Virus record (IMG/VR): IMGVR_UViG_3300009181_003535
Span: 1 to 26,864 of that record
From: a virus
Reading direction: 5' to 3' (one strand)
Length of the DNA stretch: 26,864 nt
In this document: positions 5,674-13,702 of the stretch, one piece after another
Numbering within the stretch: position 1 is the stretch's first letter
How the letters are laid out: every line of letters begins with the position of its first letter
Program-made: the position numbers and the translations under genes
Notes under the pieces: model-generated
The model's database searches: none
What the model saw: only the letters and a program-made list of their open reading frames with translations
What the model was told of the DNA's origin: nothing

Positions 5674-7106
5674 CACCCCTAGAGGCAGCGGAGGCGGCAC
5701 GGGCAAACCCTGCCGCGTTTCTCGCTCTTGCGCTCGGACGACCGATTTCCCCACTACAGCGGGATCTGATTTCGCACGCTTTGCAACATCATTCGTGGTA
5801 CGCCGAACTGCCTCGCGGTCACGCGAAAACCTCGACCCTGTCTTACCTCATCGCGTGGTGGCTCGGCGTGCGCCCCGAGACGCGGGTGAAGGTAGTGAGT
5901 CAGAATGACGAAGCGGCGGCAAGCACGACCCGATTCCTCCGCGACATCATCCGCAGCCCGACATTCCGAGCGGTGTTTCCTGATGTGTCTCTGAAGACAA
6001 GCGAAGACACGGTCACGGCATGGAGTGTCTCGGCGGCGGGCGTGCCTAGTCGGCGCGATGCCTCGGTGCAGGGGTCAGGCGTGTTCGGTCGCACGGGCGG
6101 CCGCGCCGACCTAATTTGGTTTGACGACATCTGCGACCTCCGAAATTCGGTGCTTCAGCCCGCCCTGCGAGCGCAGGTCAAGGAGGCGGTTGCCAACATT
6201 TGGATGCCCATGCTCGACCCGTCGTCGGCGCACACGCCGCGAGTGTGGCGAAGCGCGACCCCGTTTCATACCGACGACATCACCGCAGACTGGCGACGGC
6301 GACATGAGTCGGACGGCTCACTCTTGCGCCGCCCCTGCCTCGGCGCGAAGTCCCCGTGGAGCGAGGTATTCACGGCGGCGGTCCTAGATGAGAAAAAAGC
6401 GGAAATGGGAGCGATGGCGTACGCCCGCGCATATGAACTGATTCCGCTCTCGTCCGACCTGTTGGTGTTCCGACCCGAGTGGCTCGGCTATTACCGATCC
6501 GACGCGCTACCCATCAACACCCGCACTATCGCGGCGATTGACTGGGGGTACGGCAAACGAGCGCAGGAGCGCGAAGACCCTGATTTCTCCGTGTGCATCA
6601 TCGGCGAGATCGACGCGGAGCGACGATTGTTCCTCACCGACATCCTCCGCGTACGAGAGTCGTTCCCGACATTTGCGCGGCTCGCGGCTGATCTGCTCAG
6701 TCGGCGGTCGGTGTCGGTCGTGTGCGCCGAAGCCAACGGACCGCAAAAAGGCATTTTTGACCAGTTCGCCGCGATGACCTCACAACCCATGCTCTCCGTA
6801 GAGCGCGTGAATGACAAATACATTCGGTCCGTCGCGGCACAGCCTTTCGTGCAAGCGGGAAAACTAATGTTTCCCACAAGCGCGGACGGGCGCGTGATTT
6901 CTTCGTTTCAGCCCGTGGTCGATGAAATGCTATCATTCCCTGCGGGGTCGCATGATGATACGGTTGATGTGATTGTCGATCTCTGCGGAGAGGCGATTCG
7001 CGGCTCATTGTCGAGCGGAGACAGGCGCGTGCGCAGGTTTGAAAAGCCCGATGCAATCAGCGCGATGTTCGGCTCCTCCAAGAGCAAACGACCCTTCTTT
7101 GCCTAA
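5670..7106 (+). CDS. terL: terminase large subunit (TerL)
   Basis: This ATPase-nuclease pumps DNA into the procapsid and cuts the concatemer. The 478-aa product has Walker A RGHAKTS at 49-55, a Walker B LIWFDD at 148-153 (D152/D153), and the RNase H-like nuclease set: AIDWGYGK with D291, CAEANGPQKG with E354, and GSHDDTVD with D429/D430. These are the order and spacing expected of TerL and no key residue is missing. I chose ATG 5670, which overlaps the small-subunit stop as ATGA. The frame stays open upstream to 5382, but that part reads across the preceding gene and has no packaging motif. The 1267-aa gene starts three bases after its stop. Confidence 0.92.
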   Translation: MTPLEAAEAARANPAAFLALALGRPISPLQRDLISHALQHHSWYAELPRGHAKTSTLSYLIAWWLGVRPETRVKVVSQNDEAAASTTRFLRDIIRSPTFRAVFPDVSLKTSEDTVTAWSVSAAGVPSRRDASVQGSGVFGRTGGRADLIWFDDICDLRNSVLQPALRAQVKEAVANIWMPMLDPSSAHTPRVWRSATPFHTDDITADWRRRHESDGSLLRRPCLGAKSPWSEVFTAAVLDEKKAEMGAMAYARAYELIPLSSDLLVFRPEWLGYYRSDALPINTRTIAAIDWGYGKRAQEREDPDFSVCIIGEIDAERRLFLTDILRVRESFPTFARLAADLLSRRSVSVVCAEANGPQKGIFDQFAAMTSQPMLSVERVNDKYIRSVAAQPFVQAGKLMFPTSADGRVISSFQPVVDEMLSFPAGSHDDTVDVIVDLCGEAIRGSLSSGDRRVRRFEKPDAISAMFGSSKSKRPFFA

Positions 7107-7109
7107 CCC

Positions 7110-10100
7110 ATGTGTACGAACAAAAACAACTTCGCAGCGCGTGAAACGCAATACTACGCGGGCGATGCCTTGCTAGGAAAAACGACGGCTGACATTGTCA
7201 CCGTCTCGGCTGAAAAATACAAGACAATTTTCCCCGACGCGGTCAGCGGTTGGTCGTACGACTTCAACAAGACAACCGCACTTCGGGACGGAAAAACCTA
7301 TCGGTACGGGGTAGTCAACGGATCTGCTCGCGAAATCACGCGCATGGTTCTGTTTGCGCAGACTATCAACCCGACAAAATGCGATGCGCGCTGCCGCAAC
7401 GCTCGCGGCCCTATGTGCGACTGCTCATGCCGTGGGAACAATCATGGAAAGGGCGCAGGGTCATTCGCCCGCGCCCACAACATCTCGTTGCCATCAACGA
7501 AGCGAAAACTCAACATCGACGAGGCGACATCCGCGCTCAGTTCGATGGGGTATCGCATGGGTAATGTCCGACACTCGCTCGCGGACAAGACCTCGTACTG
7601 GTCGGTGACGACACCTACGGGTTCCGTTGTCGAGGTGGCCGCGAACAAACTGACGGACTTCGTCTACGGCAAGATCAAGAATCTGAACGCGCAGAGGTAC
7701 ACCGAGACGACCTACGAGGTGCTGTTCCCTGACGAAGATGAGGACACGCAATTTATCGACTCGAAGGAAGCCGCGATCAAGGTCGCACGCCAGTACGCCG
7801 CGAAGGGTTGCGCCGTAGAACTTTCGCAAGTCATCAAAACTTGGCGCAGCAAGGCGGAAGCCGATGCGGCTCAGATTCCCACGAACACAAAGGAAACGCC
7901 AATGCGTTTTGTCAAGAATCTGAACGCGAAGGGGACGACAATGAAGTCGATCAACAAGCGACTTTCTAGCATGGTCATCAACGAATTGAACCATGCGCTT
8001 GAAATGGCGGAAATGGACGGGGAACAAGGAATCGCTCGGGAGGTGCGAGCGGTGCTTGCTAGCCCAACCGTCGAAACTCTTAAGGCGCATCCTCTTGCGA
8101 TCAAAGAGATCAAATACAAACTTGAAATTGCTCAGGACAACGAAGAGCGAAGTCGCGTCCGAGCGTACGAAAACCTTCTTAAATCGGTGAGCAACCGAAA
8201 GGCGCAGAACATGAACAGCACAGGCGCAAGGGCGAAGTTTGGCTCCGACACGATTTCGGTCAACATGAATGCGAAAAGGTATTTGACGATCCTCAATCGC
8301 GTCAAGCCTGATGAGGGTCAGGAGCAATTTCTTGCGCGTGTTAAGGCGCGACTGCAAGAGGTTGTCAACGACACGGGAAAAATGATCCGCAACCCTGATT
8401 TGGAATCAGAATTGGGTGGTTGGCAGGGTTCCGAGTTGTCGGAAATTCTGTCCGAACTTGCAGGAAGCAGCAGCGGTTTGATTCGCACCTTGCGCCTATG
8501 GCTTGGCAATTTCTCCCGCACGGGCGCGAAGTCTCGTTTTGCAATGCTCAATAAAGCCGAAGTATTGAAGGATCATAAAGAGCGCGTAGTGTGGTTGAAG
8601 CAACACGCAGGGCAGTCAAACCAACTGCGACTGGCTGACATTTACCTTGAGGCAGGTCAAGGAGATCTAAATCAATTAGTGTCGCAAAAGCAGATGGATA
8701 AGACAGAGTGGAAAACTCTGATGCATGAATTGGAAACTGCTTACCTTCGCGTAAAGCATGGAGCAGATGCGCAAACGCATACTTCTTACTCCCGCGTCGG
8801 CGCGAAGGCAAGGTTTGATCGTCGAATTGAACTCGACAAATGGACAAGTCCAAAGGGAACGCGATACACCGCAGGATTTCATATTGAAGGTGGCGGAACC
8901 TCGTTTGCCCCGTTTGTTTCGGCGACCTACTCGGACGGCGGCGAGCAAATGATGAGTACGAGCGCGCCTTCGTTTAAGTCAGAAAAGGGCGCACGGAAAT
9001 GGCTTGCCAATTTCATGGAACGAATGTATTCGCGCACGGGGACTTTCTCCCGCGTCGGCGCAAAGTCCACGCACGCGGTCAACCCGTTTGACCTCCCCGC
9101 GAAGCCCGAGGACTGGAACGGCAAAACCATCACGCTGAACGGCAAGCAAATCAAGGTAAAGCGCACCACAGGCGCGTACAGCAGTTGGCTTGATTACGAC
9201 CTGTTCGATCTCTCTTCTGGCAAGCGAGTCAACAGCGTCGTCAAGGCTCAACTCGACGACGCTTGGAGACGAGGAAAGATCCGCGACATCTTCTCCCGCA
9301 CAGGAAAAACATCAATGGCACAATCAGATTTCAAGGTAGGTGATCAGGTCCATCTCGGATTTGCTCAAAAGGGCGGAACGGGATTTGACGGGATTATCAC
9401 GAAAATTGAGGGAGAAACGGTTTACATCAAAAGTCCCGAAGAAGGTCGATATGGCGCAAGAACTTATAAGGGATTAGTAAGTTCGCTTACGCATGGGTAC
9501 GCGGGATATCACGCAGACCAACATTCCCGCACGGGCGCGAAGTCCTTGCACGCGACGACGGATCAGGTTGCCGATCTGTTTAAAACGCTGTCCGATGTCG
9601 AGCGCGCAAGCATGAACGGTGATACCGCTAAAATGCAGACGCTGTTGAAGTCGCTTGCTCCAATGGTGGACCGTGATCGCGCCAAACTTCCAAAAGATGC
9701 GGTTGCGTATTACGACGAGATGCGCCGCAAGGCAGGTATGTCCCGAATTGGCTCAAAAGCAAACATGAACAAACTCACCAACCATCTCCAGAAGATTTCC
9801 GCATCGCTCGGTTTCAAGCCTTCATCCATCACGATGGAGGACGGCGTAGCCAAGATCAATTTCGCGCAGCGCGATGGCTCCTCGGGTCGTCTCGGCGTGA
9901 GCCTTCGCAAGCCCCTGCTCGACGCGGGCGTGACCTCGGACGCGATCACCGCGACCGCTGATCAGGTAAGCATCAACTTCTCGCAGGGCGCGAAGGCGGC
10001 GTTTGGCTCGGGCGACAGTTTTATGGTCGAGGGCTATGTCGGAAACGCGCTCACGGGGGGACGCTCCGCTCGCACGATTGAAGAAGCGGAGCATTACGCG

Positions 10101-10913
10101 AAGGCGATGCTTGCAAGCATTAAGAGTGGAAAAACAGACGGAAAGCCCGTTAAGGTTGAGATTCAAGAAATTAAGGATTACCAGCCACAAGGAGTCATCA
10201 AAACCCTTCATTCCCGCACGGGCGGCAAGGCGGCGTTCGGTCTTGGCTCGCAGAATCGCGCCTTTCTCGGCAAGGTTGACGCACGCACGCGAAGCGAAAT
10301 CCTCGCGAACATCGCTGCCCATTACGGAATCAGCGCATCCGAAGCGATGGCTGAAGTCAGTTCAGACGAGTCCGAGCATCTGCTTGAGTATGTGACTGGC
10401 GCAATGCGTTCCGCTGTGTCTATCCTCGTGCAGAAGTACGGATTCTCTCGCACAGGCGCGAAGGCGGCGTTTGCTGCCGAAATCATTCAGAAGTTGTCGG
10501 GAGGATGGGTAATCGAACGCGAGGGAGGGATTCTGTATCTCGCAAAGGGAAACGAAGCGATTCCTGTCCCTAGCGTTGAACGGGCGTTGGAACTGCACAA
10601 GTCATCTGTCGAAGGGCGATTGGCGCGGAGAACTGGTGGTTTCATGTCCCGCACGGGCGCGAAGGCGGCGTTTGCTCACGCGAATCAACAGATTGCGGAC
10701 GGCGTAGCGCAACTCCTTTCGGTGCTTGGCTTCGCGGCAATGGCAGAAGAAGCAAAGACCACGACCGACGCGGACACGCTCAAGCGCATGATCAATGTTG
10801 CCCGAAGGCGTGCCAAGGGAAGCGAACAAGCCGACCGTTTTAACACCTTGGCGGACAAACTGGAGCGGATGCTGATGTCTCGCAGCGGCGGTAAGGCGGA
10901 GAGTGGGCGATGA
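7110..10913 (+). CDS. modular repeat-linked protein, candidate polyprotein
   Basis: A 1267-aa protein of unknown function between terminase and portal. Residues 91-112 form a cysteine cluster, CX3CX7CXCXCX4H, of zinc-knuckle type. From residue 368 a short motif recurs, with consensus F/M/H/Y-S-R-T-G-A-K-A/S-x-F/H. It starts near residues 368, 468, 560, 640/646 (double), 728, 805, 877, 957, 1034, 1112, 1179 and 1256. Spacing is mostly 67-82 residues, up to 100. The segments between are unlike each other: mostly helical (468-559), beta-rich with an SH3/KOW-like VGDQVHLGF part (737-804), and helical again (1190-1255). The last motif is only a few residues from the stop. Several internal ATGs have good SD sites (7902, 7941, 8211, 9738). 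It may be a cleaved polyprotein, a packaged cargo protein or a fusion of small genes. ATG 7110 has no clear SD. Confidence 0.8.
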   Translation: MCTNKNNFAARETQYYAGDALLGKTTADIVTVSAEKYKTIFPDAVSGWSYDFNKTTALRDGKTYRYGVVNGSAREITRMVLFAQTINPTKCDARCRNARGPMCDCSCRGNNHGKGAGSFARAHNISLPSTKRKLNIDEATSALSSMGYRMGNVRHSLADKTSYWSVTTPTGSVVEVAANKLTDFVYGKIKNLNAQRYTETTYEVLFPDEDEDTQFIDSKEAAIKVARQYAAKGCAVELSQVIKTWRSKAEADAAQIPTNTKETPMRFVKNLNAKGTTMKSINKRLSSMVINELNHALEMAEMDGEQGIAREVRAVLASPTVETLKAHPLAIKEIKYKLEIAQDNEERSRVRAYENLLKSVSNRKAQNMNSTGARAKFGSDTISVNMNAKRYLTILNRVKPDEGQEQFLARVKARLQEVVNDTGKMIRNPDLESELGGWQGSELSEILSELAGSSSGLIRTLRLWLGNFSRTGAKSRFAMLNKAEVLKDHKERVVWLKQHAGQSNQLRLADIYLEAGQGDLNQLVSQKQMDKTEWKTLMHELETAYLRVKHGADAQTHTSYSRVGAKARFDRRIELDKWTSPKGTRYTAGFHIEGGGTSFAPFVSATYSDGGEQMMSTSAPSFKSEKGARKWLANFMERMYSRTGTFSRVGAKSTHAVNPFDLPAKPEDWNGKTITLNGKQIKVKRTTGAYSSWLDYDLFDLSSGKRVNSVVKAQLDDAWRRGKIRDIFSRTGKTSMAQSDFKVGDQVHLGFAQKGGTGFDGIITKIEGETVYIKSPEEGRYGARTYKGLVSSLTHGYAGYHADQHSRTGAKSLHATTDQVADLFKTLSDVERASMNGDTAKMQTLLKSLAPMVDRDRAKLPKDAVAYYDEMRRKAGMSRIGSKANMNKLTNHLQKISASLGFKPSSITMEDGVAKINFAQRDGSSGRLGVSLRKPLLDAGVTSDAITATADQVSINFSQGAKAAFGSGDSFMVEGYVGNALTGGRSARTIEEAEHYAKAMLASIKSGKTDGKPVKVEIQEIKDYQPQGVIKTLHSRTGGKAAFGLGSQNRAFLGKVDARTRSEILANIAAHYGISASEAMAEVSSDESEHLLEYVTGAMRSAVSILVQKYGFSRTGAKAAFAAEIIQKLSGGWVIEREGGILYLAKGNEAIPVPSVERALELHKSSVEGRLARRTGGFMSRTGAKAAFAHANQQIADGVAQLLSVLGFAAMAEEAKTTTDADTLKRMINVARRRAKGSEQADRFNTLADKLERMLMSRSGGKAESGR
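8208..10913 (+). repeat. dispersed coding repeat, about 12 copies (SRTGAK motif)
   Basis: DNA copies of the linker start near 8211, 8511, 8787, 9027/9045, 9291, 9522, 9738, 9978, 10209, 10443, 10644 and 10875. The best copies share TCCCGCACGGGCGCGAAG or differ by one to three bases, and the last four full copies continue with GCGGCGTT. Similarity at the DNA level is higher than the protein motif needs, so the copies are either recent or kept alike by recombination. Confidence 0.85.
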
Positions 10914-11086
10914 TGTTCATTCAACTCACAGAGCAAGTCTGGGTTCCAATCCATCGCATTGCCCGCGTCAGCAAGTTCGGCTCAGGCGTGAGCGTCACCT
11001 ACATTGATGGCAGCGTCGAGCATTTCGACAACGAAGACGCAGAGCGCATCGTCGCGCAGGTCAAGTACCAATTCCCTCTGCTCTGA
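10910..11086 (+). CDS. small hypothetical protein, 58 aa
   Basis: The product starts MMFIQLTEQVWVPIHRIARV, followed by a strand-turn-strand S-G-V-S-V-T-Y-I-D-G-S-V-E and a C-terminal helix DAERIVAQV. It looks like a compact all-beta plus helix fold. The ATG overlaps the stop of the 1267-aa gene (ATGATG), with GGAG eight bases upstream, and the gene ends ten bases before the portal gene. Position suggests a head-related or regulatory small protein, but I do not recognise it. Confidence 0.7.
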   Translation: MMFIQLTEQVWVPIHRIARVSKFGSGVSVTYIDGSVEHFDNEDAERIVAQVKYQFPLL

Positions 11087-11096
11087 TCGGTAAACA

Positions 11097-12599
11097 ATGG
11101 CAGATCCCACGCCGTACTCCAACCCAACGCAGAACGGGCTAACTCCCGAGAAGCGACCGCGCAAGCCTTTACCTGCGCCAGTCGAGCGCGGTCCGACTAC
11201 GCCGCTTGGGTCTGCCATTGAATTGCAGCGTTCGTTCTTCACGACCGCCGACAAACTGCTCCGCAACTCGTCGCTCGCGTATCGCTTGAACCCGCAGTAT
11301 CAGCAGATGATGCGAGCGGACGCGGATATTGAAGGAGTGCTTCGCTCGCTTCAGGTCACGCTCGCTTCGCTTGAATGGTCAATCGTTTCGAGCGATCCGA
11401 ACAACGCAAAGTCGGTTGAACTTGCGGAGAAGATCTCCAAGATCTTCGCTTCGATGCCTCGTCGGTCTGACTTCGTTCGCTCGATGCATGAGGCGGTGTG
11501 GTACGGCAGCGCGGCAACGAACCTTGTGTACGCGAAGGACAAGAGACTCGGCGTGAAGATCACCGAGTGGTATCCATTCCACCCCGACACGCTTGCGTAC
11601 GATCAACGCGGCAACCTCGCAATGCGCGTCGGCGCGGCGTACTCGGCTTCAGGCGCGAGCGAGCAGAACATCGGATTCGACTCTCGCGTCCACATTTTTG
11701 ACGAGAAGGAAAGACGCGCAATCGTCCTCCATCGCGTGTTCATCTCGCCGCCTGATTTCAACGACGCGAACTCGACCGAAGCGATTTATCGTGGCATCGG
11801 CTCCCGTGATGTCTGTTGGTTCATGTGGTTGGCGAAGCAGGAAATATTGCAGGACGCGATCACCTACGCAGAGCGTTACGCAATGGGCATCCGCGTCGGC
11901 TACTACCCGCTCGGGCAGGATGCAGGGCGCACGATGATGGAGAATGTTCTTGCGAACCTGACGAACGACAACAGCGTGCTGTTGCCGATGTCGGGGACCG
12001 AGAAGATCTACGACATCGACATCAAGGAGCCGAACGCGGGGCGCGCTCAGGTGTTCATGGAACTCGTCAACTGGTTCAGCGGCAAGATCAAAGAATCAAT
12101 CATCGGTCAGTCGCTCAGTAGCGAGGCGGGCGGAACGGGCATGGGGTCGGGCGTTGCCAACCTCCACGCCGACACGCTCTCGCGCATCATCCGCTACCAC
12201 GCCGACGCGCTCGCCGACAGTATGTCGTTCGAGTTTGTCCGCGTCGTTGCTGCGATGCTCGGCGCGTCTCCCGAGGATGCGGACTGCCTTGAATTTCAGT
12301 TTGCTCCCGAGCGTCCCGATCCAAAGGAACGCCTCGAAGCCATCGAAAAGTTCGTGGCGATGGGCGGGCGCGTTTCGCAAGCCGAGGTGCGCGATCTGCT
12401 CGGTCTGTCCGAGCCGACCGAGGACGAGCCGATTCTCGGAGTGTCCACCGCCACACCGACCGACAACGGCAACGGCGCGAAATTGGACGAGTCGTCCTAC
12501 GGCAACGGCGCGAAATTGGACAGCGACCCAACACCTCCAGAGGGTGAGCAGCCCCGAGCGGGCGCGCCCAAGGAATTCTCCCGACGCTCATGGTGGTAG
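11097..12599 (+). CDS. portal protein, DUF935 / Mu gp29-like
   Basis: The portal forms the dodecameric ring at the head vertex through which DNA passes. The 500-aa protein has the DUF935 pattern: MRADADIEGVLRSLQVTLAS near residues 71-90, LEWSIVSSD just after, AVWYGSAATNLVY near 133-145, WYPFHPDTLAYD, and FVAMGGRVSQAEVRDLLGL at about 420-440. The C-terminal tail (445-500) is low complexity and holds GNGAKLD twice (458-464 and 469-475). ATG 11097 lacks a strong SD. It is followed by the MuF gene with a 10-base overlap, the normal portal-MuF order. Confidence 0.85.
   Translation: MADPTPYSNPTQNGLTPEKRPRKPLPAPVERGPTTPLGSAIELQRSFFTTADKLLRNSSLAYRLNPQYQQMMRADADIEGVLRSLQVTLASLEWSIVSSDPNNAKSVELAEKISKIFASMPRRSDFVRSMHEAVWYGSAATNLVYAKDKRLGVKITEWYPFHPDTLAYDQRGNLAMRVGAAYSASGASEQNIGFDSRVHIFDEKERRAIVLHRVFISPPDFNDANSTEAIYRGIGSRDVCWFMWLAKQEILQDAITYAERYAMGIRVGYYPLGQDAGRTMMENVLANLTNDNSVLLPMSGTEKIYDIDIKEPNAGRAQVFMELVNWFSGKIKESIIGQSLSSEAGGTGMGSGVANLHADTLSRIIRYHADALADSMSFEFVRVVAAMLGASPEDADCLEFQFAPERPDPKERLEAIEKFVAMGGRVSQAEVRDLLGLSEPTEDEPILGVSTATPTDNGNGAKLDESSYGNGAKLDSDPTPPEGEQPRAGAPKEFSRRSWW
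12468..12521 (+). repeat. 21-bp direct repeat in the portal gene
   Basis: Two identical 21-base copies at 12468-12488 and 12501-12521, start to start 33 bases apart, each encode GNGAKLD. They lie in the unstructured C-terminal tail of the portal and look like a slippage duplication. Confidence 0.85.
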
Positions 12600-13702
12600 A
12601 CGACACGATTCCGCTCGGCGAAGTGTCGGTATTCCGACCGCTGAAGGCAGCGGCGGAGGTCGCGTACCGTCGCGCCATCGCCGCGCAGGTCGAGGGCAGG
12701 AGCGCGGAGAGCGCGTGGGACGAGTGGGAAGACGCGACCGCCGCGCTGCTACTGATCTCATGGGCAGACGGCGCGGAGACAAGCGTTGCGGCGGCGGGGA
12801 TAGATTCCGCCGAGGTCGCAGACATTCCCGTTGCTCGGTTCGCCGCGATTGAAATACCCGTATCCCTCAGATTCCGCGTCGGACCCTCGCGCCGAGCGGT
12901 CGAGCGATACACGCAGTTGCTTCCCATTACTCGCCAAAAATGGGAAGAACTCGTCGCCTACGCCTTCGCTTCAGCGCATGAGATGCGCGAGGACGAGGCA
13001 GGGAACGCCCTACAGGCGATCATGGATCGGAGTCCCCAACTAGCGGCTCTTATCCGAGGACAGCCACAGCGCGACCCTAGCGCGCCCGTGACACCTGTCG
13101 ATGTGATTCGCGACCCTGCGGTTCAGGCGGTTGTCCAAGGGACATTCTTCGTCACTTCGATGAGCCAGACGCAAATCGAGCAGACCAAAGACCTGCTTGC
13201 AAAAACCATTCGCGGCGACATTACGATGTCGGTTGCAGGGAAACGGCTTGAGCGTCTAGGGGTCGGCGATTTCGTGGAGCAAGCGATTCTGGAGACGGGG
13301 ACAGACCTGACCGCCGCTCGGCTTGAAACGATATACAGAACCAACCTCAATCGCGCTCAGACTCAAGGGCGGCTCGACATCTGCCGCGACAAGACCGTGC
13401 AAGCGTTTGTTCCGTTGATGTCGTTCAGCGCGACAAAGGACAAGAGAACCCGAGAAACGCATAAGCAAATGGACGGCTATGTCGCCACCGTTGAGCAGAT
13501 TGACAGGATGGGAATCCCCGCCCCGCTCGGATTCAATTGCCGATGCGCTTGGGTTCCGATGAGCATCGCCAAGGCAGTCAGCCGAGGATTCTGCGACGAA
13601 GACGGAAATCTCGACCTTGACGCAATTGCCAAACATAATGGAAAGCGACAGGAATTGATTGATAAACGATTGGTTCCCGATGCGGGATTTATTTCAGGAT
13701 GA
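12590..13702 (+). CDS. MuF-like head morphogenesis protein
   Basis: The 370-aa protein carries the MuF domain (Phage_Mu_F) at about residues 242-325: ARLETIYRTNLNRAQTQGRL, then MSFSATKDKRTRETHKQMDG, and GFNCRCAWVP with C317 and C319. MuF proteins are minor head components linked to the portal and procapsid assembly, sometimes fused to toxins. Here the C-terminus after the domain is only about 45 residues, so no toxin module is attached. The N-terminal 220 residues are helical. The ATG at 12590 lies within the portal end; SD is weak. The stop overlaps the protease start as ATGA. Confidence 0.88.
   Translation: MVVDDTIPLGEVSVFRPLKAAAEVAYRRAIAAQVEGRSAESAWDEWEDATAALLLISWADGAETSVAAAGIDSAEVADIPVARFAAIEIPVSLRFRVGPSRRAVERYTQLLPITRQKWEELVAYAFASAHEMREDEAGNALQAIMDRSPQLAALIRGQPQRDPSAPVTPVDVIRDPAVQAVVQGTFFVTSMSQTQIEQTKDLLAKTIRGDITMSVAGKRLERLGVGDFVEQAILETGTDLTAARLETIYRTNLNRAQTQGRLDICRDKTVQAFVPLMSFSATKDKRTRETHKQMDGYVATVEQIDRMGIPAPLGFNCRCAWVPMSIAKAVSRGFCDEDGNLDLDAIAKHNGKRQELIDKRLVPDAGFISG

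Noticed and set aside
7494-8357. 287-codon open frame on the minus strand
   Set aside because: It is entirely inside the modular gene on the opposite strand, with no good start site and no family resemblance.
8208-10913. CRISPR array in place of the regular repeats
   Set aside because: The repeats lie in one long open frame, spacing is 200-300 bases and varies, repeats are imperfect and codon-phased, and no cas gene is present.
12187-12927. 246-codon open frame on the minus strand across the portal/MuF junction
   Set aside because: Arg/Ser-rich low-information translation typical of an antisense frame in moderately GC-rich DNA; both sense genes are well supported.
12590-13702. MuF protein carrying a C-terminal toxin domain, as in some polymorphic toxin systems
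   Set aside because: Only about 45 residues follow the MuF domain, too short for a toxin module.
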